DNA from: JAJPJE01 sp963724985
GTDB taxonomy: Bacteria; Acidobacteriota; Terriglobia; Terriglobales; Acidobacteriaceae
Assembly (NCBI GenBank): GCA_963724985.1
Contig: CAVRWV010000033.1
Span: forward strand, 124,001-188,000
DNA length: 64,000 bases
Direction of reading: 5' to 3'
Shown here: piece by piece, positions 55,563-64,000 of the stretch
Layout: the number at the start of each line of letters is the position of its first letter
Numbering within the stretch: position 1 is the stretch's first letter
Translations under genes and position numbers: made by a program
Notes under the pieces: generated by a model
What the model saw: only the letters and a program-made list of their open reading frames with translations
Databases searched by the model: none
What the model was told of the DNA's origin: nothing

Positions 55563-56895
55563 ATGGCCGACATAGCTCCCATTCGCGCTCTCCGCTACGA
55601 TCCGCAGCGTGTTCCGCTGGACAGGGTTGTCACTCAGCCTTACGACAAGATAACCCCAGCAATGCAGGAGAGTTACTACTCTGCCAGCCCGTACAATCTG
55701 GTTCGCGTAATTCTCGGCAAGTCGCAACCCAGAGATTCTGAAGGCTCAAATACGTATTCGAGGGCAGCGGCGAACTTCCAGAATTGGCGAAAAGGTGGTG
55801 TGTTGGCTCAGGATCCCGAACCTTCTCTTTACCGGTACACACAAACTTTTCATGTTCCGGCCTCGGCGATCGGCCAGACCGGGGAGCAGCGTGTTGAACT
55901 CGAGAGGGTCGGATTCATCGGCGCTGGCCGTATCCACGACTACAGCGACCAGGTTGTATTTCGCCACGAGCAGACCCTCTCCAAGCCCAAAAGCGATCGG
56001 CTGAACCTGTTACGCGCTACTCGGGCACACTTTGGCCAAATTTTTATGCTCTTCAGCGACCCTGCCTCTTCGGTTGATTCCGTTCTGGCCAGCTCAGTTC
56101 GCCCGTCAGATCCAGACGCATGCGTTACGGACGAGTACGGCGTGGTTCACCGGTTGTGGCGCATTTCCGCCCCCTCAGCGATCCGCGCCGCTCAGCAAGC
56201 AATGGCGGACAAGAAGCTGATCATCGCCGACGGCCACCATCGCTACGAGACCGCCCTCAACTATCGAAACGAGCGCAGGGCTGCCACAGGCTCTCCTGAT
56301 CCCAACGCCCCTTACGAGCGCGTGATGATGACCTTCGTAAACATGGACGCCCCTGGGCTGGTGATCCTGCCAACGCATCGCGTCGTCTTTGGATTGGAGA
56401 ATTTCGACCTTGCTTCCCTCTTAAAGAGCGCGCAGCCTTATTTCGAAGCAGTGCCACTGGATGGATCCGCGCAACTCAAGCGCCCTGGTCAGTCTGCGGG
56501 AAGAAGGCCGGAGCGGCCCATCCCTTTTGATCGCGACGAAACAAGCAAACTTGATCCTTCGAGCACGAGCAGGCGCTGCAGATGCTCTCCTTCCGCAATA
56601 CTCACTGGCGCAACGTCAGCTCGACGTCGTGCAATTGCACAAAGTCCTTCTAGAGAACGTGCTGGGACTTTCCGAAGAATCTATTCGCAACCAGGAAAAC
56701 TTGTCTTACGTTCGCGAAGCCGCAGAAGCTGTCGAGCGCGTCCACCACGGCGAAGCTCAAATCGCATTCATCATGAACCCATGCCGCATGGAACAGGTAC
56801 GCGATATCGCATTCGCTGGGGGCGTGCTCCCGCAGAAATCAACCGATTTTTATCCCAAGCTACTTAGCGGACTGACCATCTACTCCCTGGACTAA
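55563..56895 (+). CDS. DUF1015-family protein, interrupted by a frameshift near 56462
   Basis: About 445 residues when restored. The N-terminal part starts MADIAPIRALRYDPQRV, as in DUF1015 proteins, and contains KKLIIADGHHRYETALNYRNE, the motif of the family. The C-terminal part in another frame has NSSALVSLREEGRSGPSLLI and EAQIAFIMNPCRMEQVRDIAFAGGVLPQKSTDFYPKLLSGL, a strongly conserved family end. One base is extra or missing around CTGGATGGATC. DUF1015 proteins (SerK-like) include free-serine kinases in archaea; whether this one acts so is unknown. Confidence 0.87.
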
Positions 56896-56974
56896 TTTCC
56901 TCGTGAAGATGAACGAAGGTTCCGCACTCACCTTGAAAGGAATATTCCTGCAGTCCGGCTCGCGGCATAATTAA

Positions 56975-58396
56975 TTGTTGAATATAGCTGTCCATCTCAG
57001 ACGAGAGCCGAGACTGTTTGTTCTCGCTGCTCTCCTGTTCCTTCTCGCAGGCTCCGGAGCGCAAGACAAGAAACTCACCGTCTACGCGGCTCAGGGATCG
57101 ATGTCATTCCCAGTGATCGATCGAAACGGTGCTGAATATGTCGCGCTGGTGGATATCTTCGATCAGTTCGGCAGCGCGAAGACAAAGCAATCGGACAGCA
57201 AATTTCACGTCAAGTTTGCTCCGCGTTCGGGCTCAACGATCGAAGCCGAGTTCAACCAGAACAGCACCGCGGCAAAAATTGGAGGCCGCAAAATCGAATT
57301 GAGTTCGCCATTCCTGATCTTGTCAGATCGAGGGATGGTCCCCACTTCGTCCCTACCGCAGTTGGCTTCGTCCTTCCTGGGAATCCCAGTAAGCTTTCAC
57401 CAGACTGCAAGGCGACTCTTCGTCGGCGCGGTTTCCAATCCGTTTACTTACGATTTGCAGAAAACCGCCAGTCCACGTTTAGTCCTGCATTTCTCTGCAC
57501 CCGTGAGCCCTTCGATCGCAACGGAACCGGGACGCCTCAGGATGACGTTTGCCAAAGATCCGGTGGTCTCAAACGCGCCGGCAGCCGCACTCGCTGATAG
57601 CACGTTCTCTTCCTTGTCTTACAGCGAATCCAATGGCGCGGCCGAGATCTCCGTCGCTGCCACCGCTCCACTTCTCGCCAGCTTTAGCGACAGCGGTAGA
57701 ACCGTGACCATCACCGCGCAGCAGAGTGCACCGGCCGTTTCTTCGGCCTCGAATCTGCCCGCTACGGCTTCGCCCAATCTCAGCAATGTGCCGGTGCCCG
57801 TGCCTACGCCCCCTCGGTTCCTGATCGTCATCGATGCCGCTCACGGTGGCGCCGATCCTGGCGCGGCGATCACTCCTACGCTCAGCGAAAAAGATGTTGT
57901 ACTGGCATTTGCGCGCAGACTGAAAACCGTGCTCGACAATCAAGGAGTCGCCACGGTCCTTCTGCGCGACTCGGACTCTACCCTCTCCTTCGATCAGCGG
58001 ACCGCCGCCGTGAACACCTCTCATGCCGCACTGGTGATTTCCGTTCACGCCACCTCGAGCAGCTCTGCGCTTCATGTATATACGGCTCTGCTAACGCCGA
58101 TACCGCACAACCCTTTTGTGCCGTGGGATACGGCACAAGCCGCTTTTCTGGATCAGAGTCAGGCCGCTGCCGGTGCAATCTCGAAGGAATTGTTCACGCG
58201 CAACATCAGCAATTCATCCCTGCAGGCGTCGTTGCGTCCGCTGAACAGCTTCGCGCACCCTGCAGTTGCGATTGAACTCGCGCCCGCTAACGGCAAGGCC
58301 GAGTCGCTGATATTGCTCTCCTATCAGCAGCCGATCGTTGCCGCCGTGGCAGCAGGTATCTCCGACATGCGCTCGACGCTGGAGGGCCCGCGATGA
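56975..58396 (+). CDS. N-acetylmuramoyl-L-alanine amidase (Amidase_3, AmiC-like)
   Basis: Periplasmic zinc amidase cutting the stem peptide off peptidoglycan. A 473-residue precursor starting with TTG 56975, signal helix LFVLAALLFLLAGSGAQ. The N-terminal half has copper-amine-oxidase-N/AMIN-like beta strands. The catalytic domain (about 285-465) shows the first Zn His in VIDAAHGGADPGA, Glu in SEKDVVLAF, the second His in VISVHATSSSS and the catalytic Glu in AIELAPANG. It overlaps the GerM-type gene by 4 nt, so the two are probably made together. Confidence 0.9.
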   Translation: MLNIAVHLRREPRLFVLAALLFLLAGSGAQDKKLTVYAAQGSMSFPVIDRNGAEYVALVDIFDQFGSAKTKQSDSKFHVKFAPRSGSTIEAEFNQNSTAAKIGGRKIELSSPFLILSDRGMVPTSSLPQLASSFLGIPVSFHQTARRLFVGAVSNPFTYDLQKTASPRLVLHFSAPVSPSIATEPGRLRMTFAKDPVVSNAPAAALADSTFSSLSYSESNGAAEISVAATAPLLASFSDSGRTVTITAQQSAPAVSSASNLPATASPNLSNVPVPVPTPPRFLIVIDAAHGGADPGAAITPTLSEKDVVLAFARRLKTVLDNQGVATVLLRDSDSTLSFDQRTAAVNTSHAALVISVHATSSSSALHVYTALLTPIPHNPFVPWDTAQAAFLDQSQAAAGAISKELFTRNISNSSLQASLRPLNSFAHPAVAIELAPANGKAESLILLSYQQPIVAAVAAGISDMRSTLEGPR

Positions 58397-58983
58397 TTTC
58401 ACGCGCTCTCTTCATCACCATGATCGTGCTTCTCATCGCAGTTGTCGCGCTGGGCATTTACGGACTGCATATGAAGCACCAGGCCGAACTCGCAACTCTA
58501 CTGGGACCTGAAGCCAAGCCAGTCAGTGCACCGGTGAATGGCAGCACGACGGTGGTAGCGCTATTTATCCCGAACGATTTGGACGGCGTGCTGGTGCGCA
58601 GCGACGTAAGCATTTCCGTTCCGTCGGACCCGAGCGGAAGATCTCGCGAAATTCTTCGCGCGCTAGTGACCGCATGCCAGGCTAAAGACTCTACGCATCC
58701 TCTTCCTCCGGATGCCGATATTAAAGACGTGTTTCTTCCCTCTGCGAATCTGGCGGTGATCAATGCGAATGCGGCTTTTGCCGATGGTCATCGCTCTGGC
58801 ATTCTCGTCGAGGAACTGACAATTGCGGCAATCGCACGCACCCTGGCCGTGAACATGCCCGACATCAAACAATTCAAATTGCTGATCGACGGCAAGGAAC
58901 GCGAAACCCTTGCAGGCCATGCCGACCTTCTTGAGATCTACTCCACAGACCAGCAAACGTGGTCACAGCTGTTGCCGCAGTAA
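58393..58983 (+). CDS. GerMN-domain protein
   Basis: A 196-residue membrane-anchored protein. One N-terminal transmembrane helix (about 5-26, LFITMIVLLIAVVALGIYGL) leads to a GerMN-type domain: residues about 100-175 include LPPDADIKDVFLPSANLAVINANAAFADG and IAAIARTLAVNMPDIKQFKLLIDGKERETLAGHADL. In Bacillus GerM acts in spore peptidoglycan; in non-sporulating bacteria it is found next to amidases as here. It begins with ATG overlapping the amidase stop. Confidence 0.9.
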   Translation: MISRALFITMIVLLIAVVALGIYGLHMKHQAELATLLGPEAKPVSAPVNGSTTVVALFIPNDLDGVLVRSDVSISVPSDPSGRSREILRALVTACQAKDSTHPLPPDADIKDVFLPSANLAVINANAAFADGHRSGILVEELTIAAIARTLAVNMPDIKQFKLLIDGKERETLAGHADLLEIYSTDQQTWSQLLPQ

Positions 58984-58989
58984 GTCTGT

Positions 58990-59095
58990 CAGTCGATCTC
59001 AGTACATCAGTATGTCAGTGGACCTGAAACCCTTAACCGGCTGATGCGGCGGACAACGAAATATGATACTGAGATACTGATGTACTGATCGACTG
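58990..59095. repeat. 28-bp inverted repeat before rph
   Basis: The left arm, 58990-59019 (CAGTCGATCTCAGTACATCA then GTATGTCAGT), matches the reverse complement of the right arm at 59068-59095 (ACTGAGATACTGATGTACTG then ATCGACTG) with one mismatch and one gap, loop of about 48 nt. Further ACTGACT heptamers follow to 59131. It fills most of the 153-nt spacer. Confidence 0.75.
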
Positions 59096-59136
59096 AAAGA
59101 CTGAGCGATGACTGACTGACTGATAGACTGAACCCA

Positions 59137-59874
59137 ATGTTCTATCGCTCCGATAATCGTGCCCCTGACCAGATGCGTCCGGTGAAAATCACGCCGAACT
59201 TCATCTCCACCGCTGAAGGATCTGCCCTGATCGAAGTTGGCAACACTCGCGTGATCTGCACCGCAACCATCGACGAAGCCGTTCCCGCATGGATGCGCAA
59301 CTCCGGTAAAGGCTGGATCACCAGCGAATACGGCATGCTGCCGCGCTCCACCTTGACCCGTACCACGCGCGAAGCCAGTAAAGGCAAACCAAGTGGCCGC
59401 ACGCAGGAGATCCAACGCCTGATCGGACGATCCCTGCGCGCTGTCGTTGATCTGAAGCAACTCGGTGAGCGAACCATCTGGATCGACTGCGATGTGATTC
59501 AGGCCGACGGCGGAACGCGCACGGCTTCCATCACTGGCGCCTTCGTGGCCCTTGGAATCGCGCTCTCACGATTGGTTGAAGCGGGAACACTGAAGTCGGT
59601 TCCGCTTCGCGACTTTGTTGCCGCAACCAGCGTGGGCATTGTCGACGGAGAGATTCTTCTCGACCTTGCCTATGACGAAGATTCGCGCGCCGAGGTCGAC
59701 ATGAATTTCGTCATGACCGCCTCGGGCAAGATGATTGAAGTGCAAGCCACGGCCGAGCAGGTTCCCTTCGACGACGCGCAACTCCAGCGGATGATGCAGT
59801 TGGCGCGGAAGGGAGTGCAGGACCTGATCGCGCAGCAGCGCGCCTTGCTGCCCTCCCTAAAAGTCCCCGCGTGA
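59137..59874 (+). CDS. rph: Ribonuclease PH
   Basis: Phosphorolytic 3'-5' exoribonuclease that trims tRNA 3' ends. The 245-residue protein begins RSDNRAPDQMRPVKI, the family start. It has conserved MLPRSTLTR, the phosphate-binding GRTQEIQRLIGRSLRAVVDL and WIDCDVIQADGGTRTASITGA, with catalytic Asp in LLDLAYDEDSRAEVDMNFVM. Complete length. The amidase-GerM-rph neighbourhood is seen in other bacteria and is probably transcribed together in part. Confidence 0.96.
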   Translation: MFYRSDNRAPDQMRPVKITPNFISTAEGSALIEVGNTRVICTATIDEAVPAWMRNSGKGWITSEYGMLPRSTLTRTTREASKGKPSGRTQEIQRLIGRSLRAVVDLKQLGERTIWIDCDVIQADGGTRTASITGAFVALGIALSRLVEAGTLKSVPLRDFVAATSVGIVDGEILLDLAYDEDSRAEVDMNFVMTASGKMIEVQATAEQVPFDDAQLQRMMQLARKGVQDLIAQQRALLPSLKVPA

Positions 59875-59890
59875 GCGAAGAATATAGCTG

Positions 59891-60015
59891 ACTGTCATTT
59901 CGAGCGAGGGCGCGAATACTAAGCGCGCCCGAGTCGAGAGGCCTCGTGTTATTCCGCAAAGAATAAAAGCCACGGATCCCCGATCAGCCTTTTGCCAATC
60001 CTGAAACCCGTGGCT
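59891..60015. repeat. TGTCAT-type repeat followed by a GCCACGG hairpin
   Basis: A TGTCATTTCGAGCG-type repeat (59891-59943) is followed by arms AGCCACGG (59968-59975) and CCGTGGCT (60008-60015) around 32 nt. The whole lies between convergent rph and fba. Confidence 0.55.
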
Positions 60016-60035
60016 CCTTCTTGTTGCAGCGAGAC

Positions 60036-61070
60036 CTAAACCAATACGCCCTTCTCCGCCTTGGCATACTTCTTTGCCATCTCGGAGATCGCGACTGGCT
60101 TGTAGTCACTGGCGTGACCAGCCTGTCCGAACTGCGTCATGCGTAGCGCGACCACTTTCTTCATCGCTTCGCGCGCCGGCTTCAGGTAGTCGCGAGGATC
60201 AAACTTCTCCGGCGTTTCCACGAACACCTTGCGGATCGCACCCGTGATCGCCAGCCGGTTGTCGGTATCGACGTTGATCTTGCGCACGCCGTTCCGAATG
60301 CCCACCTGGATTTCTTCCACCGGCACGCCCCATGTCGGCTTCAGGCTGCCGCCGAACTGGTTAATGATGTCCTGCAGGTCCTTTGGCACGCTCGACGATC
60401 CGTGCATAACCAGGTGAGTGTTCGGCAGGCGCTTGTGAATCTGGATGAGGATATCCATCTTCAGCACAGATCCGTCAGGTTTCTTGTTGAACTTGTATGC
60501 GCCGTGGCTGGTGCCAATGGCAATCGCCAGAGCATCGACGCCGGTCTTCTCCACGAACTCAACCGCCTGCTCGGGATCGGTCACATGCTCGAGGCCTGTT
60601 CCGCCCGCGCCGTGTCCGTCTTCGATTCCGCCCAGCACGCCGATTTCGCCTTCTACAGTCACGCCCTTCGCGTGCGCCATCTCGACCACCTGCCGCGTGG
60701 CGTCGACGTTGTACTCGAAGCTCGAAGGCGTCTTGCCGTCGGGCATCAGCGAACCGTCCATCATCACGCTGGTAAATCCCAGATCGATCGCCGACTTGCA
60801 GGTCTCGACGCTGTTGCCATGATCGAGGTGCATGACCAGCGGAATCTCGGGATAGAGCTCAGCCGCCGCCAGCATCAGGTGATACAGGAACTTGTCTTGT
60901 GAATAGCTTCGCGCACCGCGGCTCGCCTGAATGATCACCGGCGACCGGGTTTCGCGCGCTGCTTCCATGATGGCTTGGATCTGTTCCATGTTATTGACGT
61001 TGAACGCGCCTACTCCGTAGCCGCCTTTCGCCGCCTCATCCAGTAACTGCCGCATCGACACTAAGGGCAT
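60036..61070 (-). CDS. fba: Fructose-bisphosphate aldolase, class II
   Basis: Zinc-dependent cleavage of fructose-1,6-bisphosphate to G3P and DHAP. The 344 residues begin MPLVSMRQLLDEAAKGGYGVGAFNVNN. Zn ligands are visible in LVMHLDHGNSVETCK (near 83), the GEIGVLGGIEDG loop, and MHGSSSVPKD near 226. SD AAGGAG precedes the ATG. It is divergent from the LacD-type aldolase gene at 61339; the 268-nt spacer holds both promoters, which I cannot define clearly. Confidence 0.96.
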   Translation of the reverse strand: MPLVSMRQLLDEAAKGGYGVGAFNVNNMEQIQAIMEAARETRSPVIIQASRGARSYSQDKFLYHLMLAAAELYPEIPLVMHLDHGNSVETCKSAIDLGFTSVMMDGSLMPDGKTPSSFEYNVDATRQVVEMAHAKGVTVEGEIGVLGGIEDGHGAGGTGLEHVTDPEQAVEFVEKTGVDALAIAIGTSHGAYKFNKKPDGSVLKMDILIQIHKRLPNTHLVMHGSSSVPKDLQDIINQFGGSLKPTWGVPVEEIQVGIRNGVRKINVDTDNRLAITGAIRKVFVETPEKFDPRDYLKPAREAMKKVVALRMTQFGQAGHASDYKPVAISEMAKKYAKAEKGVLV

Positions 61071-61338
61071 GACGTATGTTCTCCTTTATGAAGTCCGAGG
61101 CTATAATCTCTAAAGCTAAAAATGTTACCCGAGTGGGGTTGGGATTGTTTGTGACGCACGATACAGATGTTTTCGAATGCTGACGATCCGATCAGCCGTG
61201 CCGATCCAGTGTGGCTCCACTTCTTCGTTCTGCAACATGGTCTAAAACCTGCATTTTGTTTGGAGTAGCTTCCAATTGCAGTTGGCAGTCCGGGCTGTAC
61301 TGGTTCCGATCAAAAGATAAAACTAGAAGGAGCATTTC

Positions 61339-62334
61339 ATGAAGCTTACCCCTGGAAAACTGGCTGGCCTGAAGGCGGTTTCAAACGCGCGGGGTGTTAT
61401 TGCCGCCGCCGCCATGGATCAGCGCGGCTCGCTGCAAAAGGCGCTCGGCGCGCACGCCGGCGACAAAGAGCTGGAAACATTCAAGATCTGCGTCACGGAA
61501 GTTCTGACCAAACACGCCAGCGCCATTCTTCTCGACCCCGAATGGGGACTACCGGCTGCGCGGCGTCGCGCGAAAGGTTCCGGCCTGCTGCTCGCCTATG
61601 AAAAGACTGGTTACGATAAGACCGGTCCGGGCCGCCTCGGCGATCTGCTCGACCACTGGTCAGTAAAGCGGCTGAAGGAAGCCGGAGCGGACTGTATCAA
61701 GATCCTGCTCTACTACACGCCGTTCGATCCCGAGAAGACTAACGACATCAAGCATGCCTGGGTTGAGCGCCTTGGCGACGAGTGCCGCGCCAACGACATC
61801 CCCTTCTTCCTCGAGTTCGTCGGCTACGAAGAGGGTGCCGATGAAAAGGGTGTGGAGTATGCGAAGAAGAAGCCTCAGATCGTGAAGGCGTCCATGGCCG
61901 AGTTCTCGAAAGACAAGTACGGCGTCGACGTGCTCAAAGTCGAAGTGCCCATCAACATGAAGTTCGTCGAAGGCACCAAGTCCTACAAAGGCCAGAAAGC
62001 GTACTCGAAGAAGGAAGCCGAGCAGCTCTTCCTCGATGCCGCCACCGCCACCAGCAAGCCTTTCATTTATCTCTCGGCTGGCGTGAGCAACGAAGAGTTC
62101 ACCGAGTCGCTGGAACTTGCTGCCGAGTCGGGCGTGAAGTTCAACGGAGTGCTCTGCGGACGCGCCACCTGGAAAGATGGCATCGCTATCTTCGCCGAGA
62201 AGGGTGAGCAGGCTTTCCGCGATTGGCTCAATAGCGAGGGCGTAAAGAACATCGAGAACGTGAACAAGCGCCTCGAAGCGGCGACCTCCTGGCACCAGAT
62301 TTACGGCGTGCAGGAAGCAGTCGGCGCGCGATAG
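61339..62334 (+). CDS. lacD: Tagatose-1,6-bisphosphate aldolase (LacD-type, class I)
   Basis: Schiff-base aldolase of 331 residues splitting tagatose- and related ketose-bisphosphates into DHAP and G3P. The start MKLTPGKLAGLKAVSNARGVIAAAAMDQRG is that of the LacD family, the Schiff-base Lys lies in VDVLKVEVPI (near residue 200), and phosphate loop LSAGVSNEEF follows near 255. The SD AGAAGGAG is strong. No other lac/tagatose genes are near, so it may act in fructose-bisphosphate metabolism beside the divergent class II enzyme. Confidence 0.93.
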   Translation: MKLTPGKLAGLKAVSNARGVIAAAAMDQRGSLQKALGAHAGDKELETFKICVTEVLTKHASAILLDPEWGLPAARRRAKGSGLLLAYEKTGYDKTGPGRLGDLLDHWSVKRLKEAGADCIKILLYYTPFDPEKTNDIKHAWVERLGDECRANDIPFFLEFVGYEEGADEKGVEYAKKKPQIVKASMAEFSKDKYGVDVLKVEVPINMKFVEGTKSYKGQKAYSKKEAEQLFLDAATATSKPFIYLSAGVSNEEFTESLELAAESGVKFNGVLCGRATWKDGIAIFAEKGEQAFRDWLNSEGVKNIENVNKRLEAATSWHQIYGVQEAVGAR

Positions 62335-62343
62335 GAACCCTGG

Positions 62344-62420
62344 GCCACGGATCACACCGGATTTTCACGGATTTTTCGATTCATATATATGTATCCGTGC
62401 TGATCCGTGAAATCCGTGGC
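62344..62420. repeat. Inverted CACGGAT repeat between convergent genes
   Basis: GCCACGGATCACACCGGATT at the left and ATCCGTGCTGATCCGTGAAA with ATCCGTGGC at the right (62392-62420) form an imperfect stem of about 25 bp around an AT-rich centre (CATATATATG). It may act as a shared transcription end for lacD and the TonB-like gene. Confidence 0.65.
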
Positions 62421-62431
62421 TTGTTTTTGCT

Positions 62432-63175
62432 TTAGTTTCCGAAGTGGAAGTGAACATCCTGCTGCGATGGAATTGGCACCCCGTCCTGCGTCGCCGGTTT
62501 GAAGCGCCAGCTCTGCAGCGTCGCAATGACTTTTTGATCCAGATCGTTGCGAATGCCCTTCAGCACCGCCGTCTTCACCACATTTCCCTGCTCGTCGATA
62601 GTGATCTCGACGATCACGTCGCCGTTGTTCCCCATCGGCAAGTCAGACGAGGAGATAGGCGGCTGAGGTCCGATCACCGGAAGGGCGATTCGTGTCTCGT
62701 GGCTGCTCCCAGGGCCTTGCAGCAGTGATCCGTTATAGGAGCCTGCGCGAAGGGGTGCCGGTGCTGGCGCAGTCAGCTTGGCAGCCTCTGATTCTGTTCC
62801 TTCAACTGCCTTGGCGACTTCAGGCTTCGGCTTTTGCTTGCGAGCAATGACGAGAGGCTGCTTCTTCGCGGGAGTCGATGCAACACTCTTCCGGGCGTGA
62901 CTCTCGCCTTCAATTTCGCTCAACGCTGCCGCTGAAGGTAGATAGATCGATCCGAGATATTTTCCGCTCTCGCCGAAGCGTATCGAAGTTGGCTGGATGA
63001 AAATCGCTCGTGGATGGCGTGATGCTACCCAAAGCACAGCAACGATGGAATGCAAGTGAGCCGCACAGCGACACTCGCCAGAGCCGTCGTCCGGATTGTG
63101 GCAATGCGGCAAACATCCAGTCTGGTTAGACGTCCGGATCCGAGGCGAGGAAGCAAAAAATCTGCAGTGGCCCAT
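62432..63175 (-). CDS. TonB-type energy-transducer C-terminal protein, N-terminus probably frameshifted near 63056
   Basis: The C-terminal part (about 62432-62680) is a TonB-like domain: NGDVIVEITIDEQGNVVKTAVLKGIRNDLDQKVIATLQSWRFKPA. A Lys/Pro/Glu-rich linker precedes it. The N-terminus in the long frame (MGHCRFFASSPRIRTSNQ) lacks a good membrane anchor. In another frame (63116 start) MFAALPQSGRRLWRVSLCGS would join the hydrophobic HSIVAVLWVASRHP just after, which gives a sensible anchor. So a slip near 63056 is likely, but the true start is uncertain. It should deliver proton-motive energy to outer-membrane transporters or work as a periplasmic protein. Confidence 0.78.
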   Translation of the reverse strand: MGHCRFFASSPRIRTSNQTGCLPHCHNPDDGSGECRCAAHLHSIVAVLWVASRHPRAIFIQPTSIRFGESGKYLGSIYLPSAAALSEIEGESHARKSVASTPAKKQPLVIARKQKPKPEVAKAVEGTESEAAKLTAPAPAPLRAGSYNGSLLQGPGSSHETRIALPVIGPQPPISSSDLPMGNNGDVIVEITIDEQGNVVKTAVLKGIRNDLDQKVIATLQSWRFKPATQDGVPIPSQQDVHFHFGN

Positions 63176-63222
63176 TCAAGCCTCCTTATGGCTTCAATGG
63201 GGCAGGTCCAAGTTCAAACGGC

Positions 63223-63858
63223 TCAATACGCCACGTAAGGCGCTTTCCGCACCCACGTCGGATCACTGAGTTGCTTCAGCATGAACTCAGCCAGATCAGC
63301 CCGGGAGAGTGTCATCCCTTTCGGTGGAAGCCCATCGAACTCCACTCGATATCTTCCAACCGCCGGACCATTCGTCAGACGCGGCGGGAGCACAACCGTG
63401 TAGTCCAGTCCGCTGGCCTCCACCTGCTGCTGCTGAATCGAGGAATTGATGAACGGATACTTTAAGAGTGTTCGCTTAAGCAGGCGCAGAAAGAATCGTC
63501 GAAATGGCGTCGCATACTTACCCGCATCCCGGTATGCGCCTGCAGCACCGAGCACGATCAATCGCCGAACCCCGTGCCGCTTCATCCCAGCAATGATGTT
63601 CGCGCTTGATTTCGGCAGCAGATCGTTGGGTCCAAGCGTTCTTGCTCCCAGCGCCGTGAAAACCGCATCGTGTCCCTGAATCGCGGCTGCCACCTGCTCC
63701 GGATCGAAGACGTCGCCCTGAATCACCTGTGAGCCAGGAGTCGCAGAAAAACTCGCAGGATTTCGCACAAAAGCAGAAACCTGGTGCCCTGCCGCTAACC
63801 CCTGCCGAACCAACTCCCGACCGGTGGCGCCACTTGCGCCGAACACCAGGATCTTCAT
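63223..63858 (-). CDS. NAD(P)-binding protein (atypical SDR, NmrA/YwnB-like)
   Basis: A 211-residue Rossmann protein starting MKILVFGASGATGRELVRQGLAAGH (GxxGxxG motif). Then DVFDPEQVAAAIQGHDAVFTALG and RLIVLGAAGAYRD, as in atypical SDRs of the NAD(P)H-binding type. The classical YxxxK catalytic pair is not evident, so a regulatory or binding role is possible. It starts 6 nt after the stop of the Bax-inhibitor-like gene, a probable two-gene operon. Confidence 0.87.
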   Translation of the reverse strand: MKILVFGASGATGRELVRQGLAAGHQVSAFVRNPASFSATPGSQVIQGDVFDPEQVAAAIQGHDAVFTALGARTLGPNDLLPKSSANIIAGMKRHGVRRLIVLGAAGAYRDAGKYATPFRRFFLRLLKRTLLKYPFINSSIQQQQVEASGLDYTVVLPPRLTNGPAVGRYRVEFDGLPPKGMTLSRADLAEFMLKQLSDPTWVRKAPYVAY

Positions 63859-63864
63859 GTTGAC

Positions 63865-64000
63865 TTACTCTCGGCTGCGCAATTTTGTGAGCAGCCGCAG
63901 GATCTCGAAGTATAACCAGATCAGCGTCACCATCAGCCCGAACGCGCCGTACCACTCCATGTACTTGGGAGCGCCCATGCGCGCGCCCGTCTCGATGAAG
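63865..64000 (-). CDS. Bax inhibitor-1 (YbhL/YccA-like) family protein, C-terminal 44 codons
   Basis: The visible minus-strand end translates as PKYMEWYGAFGLMVTLIWLY and then FEILRLLTKLRSRE before TAA at 63865-63867. This hydrophobic last helix with YMEWYGAFG and a basic end matches the C-terminus of bacterial Bax-inhibitor-1 membrane proteins. The rest lies outside the window on the right. Confidence 0.75.
   Translation of the reverse strand, partial: FIETGARMGAPKYMEWYGAFGLMVTLIWLYFEILRLLTKLRSRE

Overview
The window looks like a chromosomal segment of an acidobacterium, probably a Terriglobia/'Koribacter'-like lineage. The evidence is two tandem secreted VWA proteins of the type described as 'VWFA-related Acidobacterial domain', many small secreted proteins with DUF5666-, DUF5818- or STN-like folds, a tiny HTH protein common in that phylum, and dispersed TGTCATCxxGAGCG-type intergenic repeats. 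Base composition and codon use look even. I see no phage, IS element, CRISPR array or rRNA.

Layout. 1-7.1 kb (minus): a chemosensory cluster (PilZ protein, pseudo-receiver/HisKA protein, CheY-like regulator, CheW, MCP, CheR, CheA running off the left edge). 7.3-9.8 kb (plus): a membrane-anchored deiodinase-like selenoprotein with in-frame UGA and a bacterial SECIS hairpin, then two tandem SDR oxidoreductases. 9.8-14.9 kb: small membrane protein, transhydrogenase SthA, a glycosyltransferase, a PAP2 phosphatase, a membrane protein and an STN-like secreted protein. 14.9-20.4 kb (minus): formate dehydrogenase-N operon (alpha, beta, gamma, FdhE); the alpha subunit also carries a UGA/Sec codon with SECIS. 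20.4-33.5 kb: small HTH gene, large lipoprotein, GTP-PEP carboxykinase, tRNA-Gln, isochorismatase-like hydrolase, an FHA-GAF-sigma54 activator, a large FecR/DUF6600-type secreted protein and an Arg-rich polynucleotide-kinase-like protein. 33.8-38.0 kb (plus): gap-pgk-tpiA, tRNA-Leu, secG. 38-46 kb: metallo-beta-lactamase hydrolase, outer-membrane barrel, aroA, hydrolase, PspC, TPR protein and small regulators. 46-53 kb: thiG, ftsB, cutA and a reverse-transsulfuration operon (CBS, CGL, methyltransferase). 53-64 kb: the VWA pair, a DUF1015 protein, amidase-GerM-RNase PH, divergent class II fructose-bisphosphate and LacD-type aldolases, a TonB-type protein, an NAD-binding protein and the end of a Bax-inhibitor-1-like gene.

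Two themes stand out. First, two selenocysteine genes lie 12 kb apart; the deiodinase-like one would be split in two by a standard gene caller. Second, at least seven single-base-type frameshifts interrupt six otherwise good genes, including aroA and the formate dehydrogenase alpha subunit. This pattern suggests indel errors in a draft assembly more than real gene decay. Intergenic spaces are rich in hairpin-forming repeats of several families.

Functionally the segment combines central carbon metabolism (lower glycolysis, two aldolases, PEP carboxykinase), formate oxidation feeding the membrane quinone pool, sulfur amino acid recycling, cell-wall maturation and a type-IV-pilus-like chemosensory system.
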